64,000 nucleotides of DNA, taken from positions 147,250 to 211,249 of the forward strand of contig JAUJNP010000006.1 of assembly GCA_030448105.1 (NCBI GenBank), read 5' to 3'. The notes beneath the pieces are model-generated. The model was not told the DNA's origin, made no database searches, and saw only the letters and a program-made list of their open reading frames with translations. Source of the DNA: Acidimicrobiales bacterium. GTDB lineage: Bacteria; Actinomycetota; Acidimicrobiia; Acidimicrobiales; Iamiaceae. Within the stretch, counting starts at the first letter, position 1. Each line of letters starts with the position of its first letter. Positions 34,701 through 42,419 of the stretch are shown in pieces. The position numbers and the translations under genes were made by a program.

Positions 34701-36260
34701 GTGCTGCTCACCGACCTGGTGGCCACGTCCGACGCGGTAACCGCCACCCGCTCCCGCACCGCCAAGGTGGCAGCCCTGGCTGCCCTGCTGGGCCGGTTGG
34801 CGCCCGCCGAGATCGAGCCGGTGGTGGGCCTCCTCACCGGCGAGCTGCGCCAGGGCCGCCTCGGCGTCGGGTGGGCCACCATCGCCGAGCGGGTGGCCCG
34901 TCCCGCCGCCGAGCCGGCCATCACCGTGGGGGAGCTGGATGCCGCCCTCGACCACCTGGCCGGGCTGCACGGCCCGGGCTCGGCCGCGGCCCGCGCCGCC
35001 GTGCTCGACGACCTCCTCGGACGGGCCACCGCCGCCGAGGGCGGCTTCCTGCGGCGCCTCCTGCTGGGCGAGCTGCGCCAGGGCGCGCTGGAAGGAGTGA
35101 TGGTGGAGGCCATCGCCGCCGCCGCCGGGGTGCCCGCCCCAATCGTGCGGCGCGCCCACATGCTGGCCGGGCGACTCGGCCCCACCGCCGTCGCCGCCCT
35201 CACCGGTGGCCCCGCCGCCCTCGACGCCATCGGCCTGGCGCTGCTGCGGCCGGTGCGCCCGATGCTGGCGTCCACCGCACCCGACGTCGCCACCGCCGTG
35301 GCCGAGCTGGGCCGGGTGTCGGTGGAGTGGAAGCTCGACGGTGCCCGCATCCAGGTCCACCGGTCGGGCGCCGACGTCGCCATCTTCACCCGCAACCTGC
35401 GCGACATCACCGCCCGATTGCCCGAGGTGGTCGACCTCGTGCGGTCGTTGCCCACCGAAGCGGTGGTGCTCGACGGCGAGACCCTCGCCCTCGGCCAGGA
35501 CGACCGCCCTCGCAGCTTCCAGGACACGATGGCCCGCTTCGGAGCCGACGCCGCCCGCAGCCAGCGCCTACGGCCCTGGTTCTTCGACTGCCTCCACGTC
35601 GACGGCACCGACCTGCTCGAGGCGCCGCTCGAGGAGCGACTGGCCCACCTCGACCGGGTGGCGGGCGAGTGGCGGGTGCGCGGGGTTCTCACCGAGGACC
35701 CGGCGGAGGGAGCCGCCGTCCTGACCGAGGCGCTGGCCGCCGGCCACGAGGGCGTGATGGTGAAGGCGGCCGGTGCCCCCTACCAGGCAGGGCGCCGGGG
35801 CAAGGCCTGGCAGAAGGTCAAGCCGGTCCACACCCTGGACCTCGTGGTCCTCGCCGTCGAGTGGGGCAGCGGCCGCCGGCGGGGGTGGCTGTCGAACCTG
35901 CACCTCGGCGCCCGGGGGCCCGACGGCGACCTCGTCATGGTGGGCAAGACGTTCAAGGGGCTGACCGACGCCATGCTCGCCTGGCAGACGGAGCGGTTCC
36001 TCGCCCTGGAGACCGGCCGTAGCGGGCACGGCGTCGTGCACGTACGGCCCGAGCAGGTGGTGGAGATCGCCTTCGACGGCGTGCAGCGGTCGAGCCGGTA
36101 CCCCGGCGGTGTGGCCCTGCGCTTCGCCCGGGTGGTGCGCCATCGAGACGACAAGGGCCCGGGCGAGGCCGACACCAGGTGGTGGTGGTCGGCGCCGTGG
36201 TGGTCGGCGCCGTGGTGGTCGGCGCCGCGGTGGTGGGGGCGGTGGTGGGGGGAGCGGTAG
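34701..36260 (+). CDS. ATP-dependent DNA ligase
   Basis: 519 codons from GTG 34701. N-terminal DNA-binding domain (residues 1-200), adenylation domain with the nucleophilic Lys in EWKLDGARIQVH, motif III FFDCLHVDG, motif IV EGVMVKAAGAPY and motif V AWQKVKP, then the OB fold. Resembles mycobacterial LigB, a non-essential repair ligase. The natural end appears to be near 36178; after GPGEADT the frame runs into WWWSAPWW repeats that are antisense to the Thr/Pro linker of the convergent gene. The true stop seems lost. Confidence 0.88.
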   Translation: MLLTDLVATSDAVTATRSRTAKVAALAALLGRLAPAEIEPVVGLLTGELRQGRLGVGWATIAERVARPAAEPAITVGELDAALDHLAGLHGPGSAAARAAVLDDLLGRATAAEGGFLRRLLLGELRQGALEGVMVEAIAAAAGVPAPIVRRAHMLAGRLGPTAVAALTGGPAALDAIGLALLRPVRPMLASTAPDVATAVAELGRVSVEWKLDGARIQVHRSGADVAIFTRNLRDITARLPEVVDLVRSLPTEAVVLDGETLALGQDDRPRSFQDTMARFGADAARSQRLRPWFFDCLHVDGTDLLEAPLEERLAHLDRVAGEWRVRGVLTEDPAEGAAVLTEALAAGHEGVMVKAAGAPYQAGRRGKAWQKVKPVHTLDLVVLAVEWGSGRRRGWLSNLHLGARGPDGDLVMVGKTFKGLTDAMLAWQTERFLALETGRSGHGVVHVRPEQVVEIAFDGVQRSSRYPGGVALRFARVVRHRDDKGPGEADTRWWWSAPWWSAPWWSAPRWWGRWWGER

Positions 36261-36843
36261 TGGGGGGAGCGGTAGTGGGGGGAGCGGTGGTGGGCGGCGC
36301 CGTGGTCGTCGTCGTCGAGGTGGAGGTGGTGGTGGTCGACGTCGACGTGGTGGTGGTCGACGTGCTGGCGGTGGTCGTGGTCGTGGTGGGCTGGGGATCG
36401 TCGTTGGCCGCCCGCAGGCCCAGGAGCAGCCCGGCCACTATGGCGATCAGCACCACCAGCACCACGATGGCGATGATCCACCCCCGGCCGTTGCCTTCGG
36501 GGGGCGTCTCGCCGTACACCACCTCCTCGTGGCGCGAGACGGCGGTGGCGCCCGCGGGGGCCGCCACCCGGGTGGCGTCGCCGGCGTCGGGAGCCGGCAC
36601 CCACGCCTGGCCTGTGCTCGCCCCCGCCAGCGCGGTCGTGCCCTGCGGCGGCGTGGCAGCCGGCTTCCACCCCTCGGTGGCGCCTTCGTCGTCGGGCCGC
36701 CAGACGACGGTGCCGCTGTCCTCGACGGGCCGCCACGCCTCGGTGGCGCCTTCGTCGTCGGGCCGCCACGCCTCGGTGGCGCCTTGGCCGTCGTCGTCGG
36801 GCCGCCAGGTGCGGGTGCCGCGGTCGTCGTCGGGCTCGCTCAT
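35953..36843 (-). CDS. Single-pass membrane protein with WRPDDEGATE repeats and Thr/Pro tail
   Basis: ATG 36843 lies in dispersed repeat copy B. Residues 1-70 hold four or five repeats of the type WRPDDEGATEAW, then an Ala/Pro linker, one helix (GWIIAIVVLVVLIAIVAGLL) and a long external Thr/Pro tract (TTTSTSTTTTSTS, APPTTAPPTT). From about 36180 leftwards the frame is antisense to the ligase, so the genuine C-terminus probably ended near there. Acidic Trp repeats resemble cytoplasmic docking segments. Function unknown. Confidence 0.6.
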   Translation of the reverse strand: MSEPDDDRGTRTWRPDDDGQGATEAWRPDDEGATEAWRPVEDSGTVVWRPDDEGATEGWKPAATPPQGTTALAGASTGQAWVPAPDAGDATRVAAPAGATAVSRHEEVVYGETPPEGNGRGWIIAIVVLVVLIAIVAGLLLGLRAANDDPQPTTTTTTASTSTTTTSTSTTTTSTSTTTTTAPPTTAPPTTAPPTTAPPTTAPTTAAPTTTAPTTTAPTTTTWCRPRPGPCRLDGAPPGRSAGPHRRGTGSTAARRRRRSPPPARAVRARRRARYGRSPGRGTAPSARRAWRRSAP

Positions 36844-36906
36844 CGGTGCTCCATCCACGCCGGTGGACCACAAGCATCGTCAGGAGCTCGCCCTTCGGGC
36901 TCGCTC
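36837..36906 (-). repeat. Dispersed start-codon repeat, copy B
   Basis: Same two blocks as copy A, but separated by 3 nt rather than 63. The ATG at 36843 is inside the conserved end ATGAGCG. Copy A is at 9707-9837. The 14-bp inverted partner seen in A is absent here. Confidence 0.7.
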
Positions 36907-36922
36907 ATCGCCGGGTCCTGGC

Positions 36923-37690
36923 TCACGCCACCGTAGCGATACCGCCGTCGACAGGGATGACGGCCCCGGTCAGGTAGGAGCCGGCCCGGGAGGCGAGGAA
37001 GATGGCCACCCCGGCCATGTCGTCGGGGCGGCCGATGCGCTTCAGCGGTGCGCCCTCGACGATGTCGTCGCCGAAGGCATCGAGGGTGGCCGCCATCATC
37101 TTCGATTCGAAGGGCCCCGGCGCCACCGCGTTCACCGTGACGCGGGGGGCCAGCCGGCGGGCCAGGTGCCGGGTCAGCTGGTGCACGGCCGCCTTGCTGG
37201 CCGAGTAGGAGTAGGTCTCCATGATCGGCACGTGGATGCCGTCGATGGACCCGATGTTGATCACCCGGGCGGGATCGTCGTCGGTGGCGGCCGCCTCCAG
37301 GGCGGGGCGCAGGAAGCGGGTGAGGTGGAAGACCGCCTTGACGTTCAGGTCGAGGACCCGGTTCCAGGCGGCGTCGTCGAAGTCGTCGATCGGCGCCCCC
37401 CAGGTGGCGCCGGCGTTGTTCACCAGCACGTGCAGCTCCGGCTCGAGGGCGGTGACCTCGGCGGCCAGGCGCCGGCACTCGTCCTCGGTGGCCAGGTTGG
37501 CGGGTAGCGCCACGCACTCGCCGACCTTGGCCAGCTCGGCTGCCACCTCCTGGCACACGTCCGCCTTGCGGGAGGAGATGTAGACGCGGGCGCCCGCCTC
37601 CACGAAGCCCCGGGCGATCATGAGCCCGATGCCCCGGCTGCCGCCGGTGACCAGCGCCGCTTTGCCCTCGACGGAGAAGAGGTCGGTCAT
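36923..37690 (-). CDS. SDR-family oxidoreductase
   Basis: 255 residues, classical SDR: cofactor loop TGGSRGIG, NNAGA, catalytic Ser region NIGSIDG, YSYSASK (Tyr-x3-Lys) and the family end SYLTGAVIPVDGG. Probably NADP(H)-linked reduction of a keto group; related to gluconate 5-dehydrogenase/FabG types. ATG 37690 has TAGGTT 7 nt upstream; the TAG of that box is also the stop codon of mutM. Confidence 0.92.
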   Translation of the reverse strand: MTDLFSVEGKAALVTGGSRGIGLMIARGFVEAGARVYISSRKADVCQEVAAELAKVGECVALPANLATEDECRRLAAEVTALEPELHVLVNNAGATWGAPIDDFDDAAWNRVLDLNVKAVFHLTRFLRPALEAAATDDDPARVINIGSIDGIHVPIMETYSYSASKAAVHQLTRHLARRLAPRVTVNAVAPGPFESKMMAATLDAFGDDIVEGAPLKRIGRPDDMAGVAIFLASRAGSYLTGAVIPVDGGIATVA

Positions 37691-37700
37691 CGCGGCGAAC

Positions 37701-38531
37701 CTACTTCAGCCAGCCCGGGCGTCCGCTTCCGGCCCCCTGGCAGGTGCGACACCACGTGGTGCCGCGACCGTCGATCACCGACCGCACCAGCACCGCGCCG
37801 CAGCGCCGGCAGGCCTGGCCGGCCCGGCCGTAGCAGGCGAGGTGGTGCTGGTGTGAGCCCGTGCCGCCGTCCACCGTCCGGTAGTCGCGCAGGGTGGTGC
37901 CCCCGTTGGCCACGCCGGTGGTGAGCACGGCCCGGATGGCGGCGTGCAGCGCGGTCGCCTCCCGCCGGGTGACCCGCCGGGCACGCGGGTCCACGCCGGC
38001 CTGCCAGAGCGCCTCGTCGGCGTAGATGTTGCCCACGCCGGCCACCGCCCGCTGAGCCAGGAGCTGGGTCTTGACCCGCACCCCGCTGGCCCGCAGCGCC
38101 CGCCACAGACCTTCGGCGGTGAACGCCTCCGAGAGCGGCTCGGGGCCGAGCCGGTGCAGCGTGGGGAGGAGGGCGTGGTCGCCGGCAGGGACGACTGCCA
38201 CCCGCCCGAACTGGCGCACGTCGTGGAGCTCGAGGCGGGAGCCGTCGTCGAGGTCCCACCACGCCCGCACGAACTGATCGAGGCCGGCGGCGGGGTCGCC
38301 GGGGCGCAGCACACCGGTCATGCCCAGGTGCACGATCAGCTCGCGCTCGTCGTGAAGGGCGACGAGCAGGTACTTGCCCCGGCGACCCACCCCGGTGGTG
38401 GTGGCGCCCCGCACTTCGGCGGCGGGTCTGAACTTGGGTGAAGGGTGGCTGCCGGCCCGCTCCACCCGGCGGCCCACCAGGCGGGGTGCGAGCTGGCGGC
38501 GGATGGTCTCGACCTCGGGCAGCTCGGGCAC
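37701..38531 (-). CDS. mutM: Formamidopyrimidine-DNA glycosylase
   Basis: 276 residues. Catalytic Pro after the initiator in PELPEVET, Lys in RRGKYLLVAL, helix-two-turn-helix AVAGVGNIYADEAL and the zinc finger CRRCGAVL...WCRTCQG. It removes 8-oxoguanine and FaPy lesions. The GTG start is backed by TACCGT 7 nt upstream. Confidence 0.95.
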   Translation of the reverse strand: MPELPEVETIRRQLAPRLVGRRVERAGSHPSPKFRPAAEVRGATTTGVGRRGKYLLVALHDERELIVHLGMTGVLRPGDPAAGLDQFVRAWWDLDDGSRLELHDVRQFGRVAVVPAGDHALLPTLHRLGPEPLSEAFTAEGLWRALRASGVRVKTQLLAQRAVAGVGNIYADEALWQAGVDPRARRVTRREATALHAAIRAVLTTGVANGGTTLRDYRTVDGGTGSHQHHLACYGRAGQACRRCGAVLVRSVIDGRGTTWCRTCQGAGSGRPGWLK

Positions 38532-38576
38532 CGGATGGACGGTACCGACCCGAGCGGCGGCGATGGGCCGCTCTCG

Positions 38577-39695
38577 TCAGCGGCGGAACACGTCGCCGAC
38601 CTTCTCGGCGCCCTCGTCCCACAGCTTGCCCCCGGCCTCCAGGGCGTCGTCGACCGCGTCGTCGACCTTCTGCTTGGCCTTGCGTCCGGTCTTGCGGAGC
38701 TTGTCGGCCGCCTGGTCCAGCTTGTCGTCCACGGTGTCGACCGTCTCCTCCACACCATCGACGGCCTTCCTGGCCAGCGTCACCCAGGTGGGGAGGAACG
38801 GCGGTTGATCCGGCCCGCCCGTGTCCTTCTCCTGATCGTCGAGCCACGCCCGGGCGGCGTCGGCGGCGTCGTCGACCGCGCCGCGGACCGCGTTGCGCAC
38901 CGTGTCCTGGACCACGTCGGCCCCCTGCATGGCTGCCTCGGTGACCCGGCGGCGCTCGTCCCAGGTGGCCCACGCCACCCACGACGTGAAGGTGGCGGCG
39001 GCCACCGCCGCGGTGATGGGGTGGGGGCGGGCCGCGAACGCGCCGAGGGAGAGGTCGAACCAGCCCTGCTGGTAGTCGGCGATGTAGTTGCTGCCTCGTT
39101 CACGGAACGCCCAGAACGGGTTGCCCTGGTCGACCACATCCTTGGCATCGATCACGAAGGCGGCCAGCGCCCAGGCCATCGACAACCGGCCGCCGGCCGC
39201 GCCGAGCACGCGCACGGCGAGGGTGGGGGAGGGCTGGCCGAGAAGGGCCGCCTGCACCGGGGCGCGCGCCCCGAGGATGTTCAACAGGGGGGCCCGGTGC
39301 CGCCACGTCCACATCCCGGTGCCGAGGAGCCACTGAGCGAGGCGTTCGAGGTCGTCGGGATCGAGGCAGCCCACCGCGCCCGGGGCGAGCGCCACCACCG
39401 CGCCGGGGACGACCACATAGGTGCCGTCGGGAAGGCGGAGGGCGACGTCGCCATCGGCGCGGAGGAAGTCGGTGGCGATCGTCCTCACCAGTTGGGCCAT
39501 CCACTCGGCGTCGTCGAGGAGGTCGGTGAGGCTTGCGTCGATCGTTCCGATCGGCGGCACGCCCGGGCACCTCCCCGGGAGGCGGCGGAGGGTGTCGTGG
39601 AGGTCGCCGGCCGGGCGCCGGAGGATCAGGCTGCGCTGGCGGGTGGTGGACGCGTAGGTGAGGAGCTGTTCGGGAACGGCGCTGGCTCGGGGCAC
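38577..39695 (-). CDS. Unknown protein with helical charged tail
   Basis: About 372 residues (GTG 39695; start uncertain, overlapping the upstream gene by 70 nt). The N-terminal half has YVVVPGAVVALAPG and DPDDLERLAQWLLGTG, the centre ILGARAPVQAALLGQPSP and WVAWATWDERRR, and the tail (DDKLDQAADKLRKTGRKAKQ) is an amphipathic Lys/Asp/Ala helix. No signal peptide and no known domain. Forms a pair with the next gene. Confidence 0.6.
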   Translation of the reverse strand: MPRASAVPEQLLTYASTTRQRSLILRRPAGDLHDTLRRLPGRCPGVPPIGTIDASLTDLLDDAEWMAQLVRTIATDFLRADGDVALRLPDGTYVVVPGAVVALAPGAVGCLDPDDLERLAQWLLGTGMWTWRHRAPLLNILGARAPVQAALLGQPSPTLAVRVLGAAGGRLSMAWALAAFVIDAKDVVDQGNPFWAFRERGSNYIADYQQGWFDLSLGAFAARPHPITAAVAAATFTSWVAWATWDERRRVTEAAMQGADVVQDTVRNAVRGAVDDAADAARAWLDDQEKDTGGPDQPPFLPTWVTLARKAVDGVEETVDTVDDKLDQAADKLRKTGRKAKQKVDDAVDDALEAGGKLWDEGAEKVGDVFRR

Positions 39696-40510
39696 GGGGG
39701 CGTCTCCGGGTCGACGGCGGAGAGGGGGGAAGCGCCGGTGGGGGGGAGGAGGGCGAGCAGCTGCCGCCAGACGGTGGCGGGGGTGGTGGGGGAGAGGACG
39801 AGGTCGTCGACGATGGGGGTGATGGCCGCGGGTGAGGGTCCGACGGCCAGCCAGAGGCCCCGGCGTGCGGCGTCGACCACGACCACACGGGTGGGACCGG
39901 CGCTCACCCGCCAGGACCGACCCCGGCCGGTGACGAGGTCGAGCATCACCTCCAGCTCCTCGGTGACCACGTCGGGCTCGGCGGTGAGGGCGGCCACCGC
40001 CCCGGGGGCGTCGCCCGTGACCAGGCGAGCGTGGAAGCGGTGCAGGGCGGCGGCCGGCAGCCCCCGGAGGGGCAGGGGCGAGGGCGCCGTTCGGGTGGGA
40101 TCGAGGCCGACGAGGTCGGCGATGGTGGCGGCCAGAAGGGACCCGGGCAGGGGCCGGACCGTCAGAGTGTCGTCGCCGTGGTGGGCCGCCACCGCCCCCC
40201 ACGGCCCGTCGCTCCAGAGGGTGGTGGCGGCCATCCGCCCGGCGGAGAACACCTCGACGGTGATCTCGACGGGTGCAGCCGCGATGGTGGCCACCACCTC
40301 GGCCACCCACGGCTCCAGGCTGCCGTCGGAGATGGCGCCGGCGGCGGCGAGGGCGGCCAGGTGGGGAGCAGCGGCGGCCGGGGGAGGCACGGGGTCCCCG
40401 GCCAGGACCACGGCCGCTGCCCCCAGCGTGGCGTGGTCGACCCGCAGGGCACGGGCCACCGGGTCGAGGAGGGCGACGGGAGCGGGGCGGGGGTCGGCCG
40501 AGTCGGGCAT
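39626..40510 (-). CDS. Unknown alpha/beta protein
   Basis: 294 residues. LLDPVARALRVDHATLGAAAV, VEITVEVFSAGRMAATTLWSDG and DLVTGRGRSWRVSAGPTRVVV recall ESX-associated EspG-like proteins in layout only; I would not assign it. ATG 40510 has TACGGT 8 nt upstream, inside the inverted repeat AGACC-N6-GGTCT (40517-40532). Confidence 0.6.
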   Translation of the reverse strand: MPDSADPRPAPVALLDPVARALRVDHATLGAAAVVLAGDPVPPPAAAAPHLAALAAAGAISDGSLEPWVAEVVATIAAAPVEITVEVFSAGRMAATTLWSDGPWGAVAAHHGDDTLTVRPLPGSLLAATIADLVGLDPTRTAPSPLPLRGLPAAALHRFHARLVTGDAPGAVAALTAEPDVVTEELEVMLDLVTGRGRSWRVSAGPTRVVVVDAARRGLWLAVGPSPAAITPIVDDLVLSPTTPATVWRQLLALLPPTGASPLSAVDPETPPCPEPAPFPNSSSPTRPPPASAA

Positions 40511-40553
40511 CGCCGAAGACCGTACATGGTCTCTCGTGTCATTTCATGTTTTC

Positions 40554-42419
40554 TCAGGCAGCGCCGGCGACCCGGATGGAGCCGAGCCAGCTGGCGTGCA
40601 ACCGGGCGTAGACGCCGCCCTCGGCCAGCAGGGCGCGGTGGTCGCCCCGCTCGACCAGGCGCCCCCCGTCGAACACCAGCACCACGTCGGCCCGCTCGGC
40701 GGTGGACAGCCGGTGGGCCACCGTCACGGTGGTGCGCCCCTGGGCCAGGCGGTCGAGGGCGTCGGCCACCGCCTGCTCGGTCTCGGGGTCGACCGCGCTG
40801 GTGGCCTCGTCGAGCACCAGGAGCCCAGGGTCGGAGAGCTCGGCCCGGGCCAGCGCCACCAGTTGGCGCTCGCCCACCGAGAGCGCCGTGCCCCGCTCGC
40901 CGACCCGCGTGTCGAGCCCCCCGGCGAGCCCGGCCACCCACCAACCCAGGCCGAGGGCGGCGAAGGCGGCGTCGATCTCGTCGTCACCGGCGTCGAGGCG
41001 ACCGAACCGGACGTTCTCGCGGATCGTCGTGTCGAACAGGAACCCGTCCTGGGGGACCATGCGCACCGCCCGGAGGCGGCTGGCGGTGGACAGCGCCCGC
41101 CCGTCGATGCCGCCCAGCAGGATGCGCCCGGCGGTGGGGTCAGCCAGCCGGCACAGGAGCTTGGCGAAGGTGGTCTTGCCCGAGCCGGTCTCGCCCACCA
41201 CCGCCACCGAGGCCCCTGCCGGGATGCGGACCGATACGTCGCGCAGCACCGGTGGCCCCTCCCGGTAGGAGAAGTTCACTCCCTCCACGTCCACCGACAC
41301 CGGGCCGGGGGGGAGGGTGGCGCCGTCGGGGTCCTCGCGGACGTCCACGGGGATGTCGAGCACCGACAGCACCTTGCGCCATCCGGCGAGGGCCGTCTGG
41401 GTCTGGTCGAGCACCTCGCCCAGCTCGGCGATGGGGGTGAGCATCAGGGTCACCAGGAACAAGAAGGCGATCAGTTCGCCGGCCGAGAGCCCCCACCCCG
41501 GCCCGTACCAGGCGCCGGTGGCGGCCACGCCGGCCAGGGCCACTGCGCCGAAGAGGTCGCCGAGAGGGAACATGATGGCGAAGTACCGGGCCGCCTTCAC
41601 CTCGGCGCGGTACTGGTGGTCGATCACCGAGCCCAGCCGGCGCCGGGCCCGCTGCTCCAGGCCGTACGCCCGGATCACGCCGGCCCCCCCGATGGTCTCG
41701 GAGAACTCCGAGAGGGTCTCGCCCACGCGGGTGCGCACCAGGTCGTAGGCGCGGAGCTGGCGCCGCTGGAGGGCCCGCAGGGCGAAGACGAGGGGCACGA
41801 ACACGAGCGTGGTGAGCAGCGCTAGCTGCCAGGCGTAGACGAACATCACCACCACCACGCCGAGCACCACGGAGCCGTTCACGATCCAGGACACCGCGCC
41901 CCACTCGGCGAAGCGGGCGAGCGTCTCCACGTCGCTCGTCACCCGGGACACGAGCACCCCGCGGCGGGTCTCGTCGTGGTCGGCGATGGAGAGCGAGTGG
42001 ATGTGGGAGAAGGCCCGGACCCTCAGCCCGTAGAGGGTGTTCTCGGCCGCTCGGACCAGGCGCCGGTAGGTGGCCCGGCTGACCGCGTACAGGGCGACCA
42101 CGAGGACGAAGGTGGCCGCGCAGGCCGGGTAGACGAACCCGCCGTCGAAGCCGTCGTCGCCGAGCACACCACGGTCGAGGGCCTGCTGGATCAGGATCGG
42201 CACCGCCAACCGGCCAGCGGCGGTGGCCAGCGCCATGAGGCCGGTGGCAACCAGTCCCGCCCGTAGCTCGGGCGTCACCGCCAGGCCGCGCCGCAGCACC
42301 TCCATCGCGCCCGCGTCGGCGAGGGGCACGGGCACGCCCAGCTCGTCGACCTTCGCCTGTTCGAGGGTGGCGTCTGGGCGCTCGGGGTGCTCGGTGGGCA
42401 GCTCGTGCGGGGGGGTCAC
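40554..42419 (-). CDS. ABC exporter half-transporter (catalytic partner)
   Basis: 621 residues: six-helix exporter domain, then the ATPase with Walker A GETGSGKTT, Walker B LLVLDEATSAVDP with catalytic Glu, and switch VAHRLST. Its signature is LSVGERQ rather than LSGGQ. GTG 42419 overlaps the partner's stop by 4 nt. With the next gene it forms a heterodimer like TM287/288 or BmrCD, exporting lipids, drugs or peptides. Confidence 0.92.
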   Translation of the reverse strand: MTPPHELPTEHPERPDATLEQAKVDELGVPVPLADAGAMEVLRRGLAVTPELRAGLVATGLMALATAAGRLAVPILIQQALDRGVLGDDGFDGGFVYPACAATFVLVVALYAVSRATYRRLVRAAENTLYGLRVRAFSHIHSLSIADHDETRRGVLVSRVTSDVETLARFAEWGAVSWIVNGSVVLGVVVVMFVYAWQLALLTTLVFVPLVFALRALQRRQLRAYDLVRTRVGETLSEFSETIGGAGVIRAYGLEQRARRRLGSVIDHQYRAEVKAARYFAIMFPLGDLFGAVALAGVAATGAWYGPGWGLSAGELIAFLFLVTLMLTPIAELGEVLDQTQTALAGWRKVLSVLDIPVDVREDPDGATLPPGPVSVDVEGVNFSYREGPPVLRDVSVRIPAGASVAVVGETGSGKTTFAKLLCRLADPTAGRILLGGIDGRALSTASRLRAVRMVPQDGFLFDTTIRENVRFGRLDAGDDEIDAAFAALGLGWWVAGLAGGLDTRVGERGTALSVGERQLVALARAELSDPGLLVLDEATSAVDPETEQAVADALDRLAQGRTTVTVAHRLSTAERADVVLVFDGGRLVERGDHRALLAEGGVYARLHASWLGSIRVAGAA

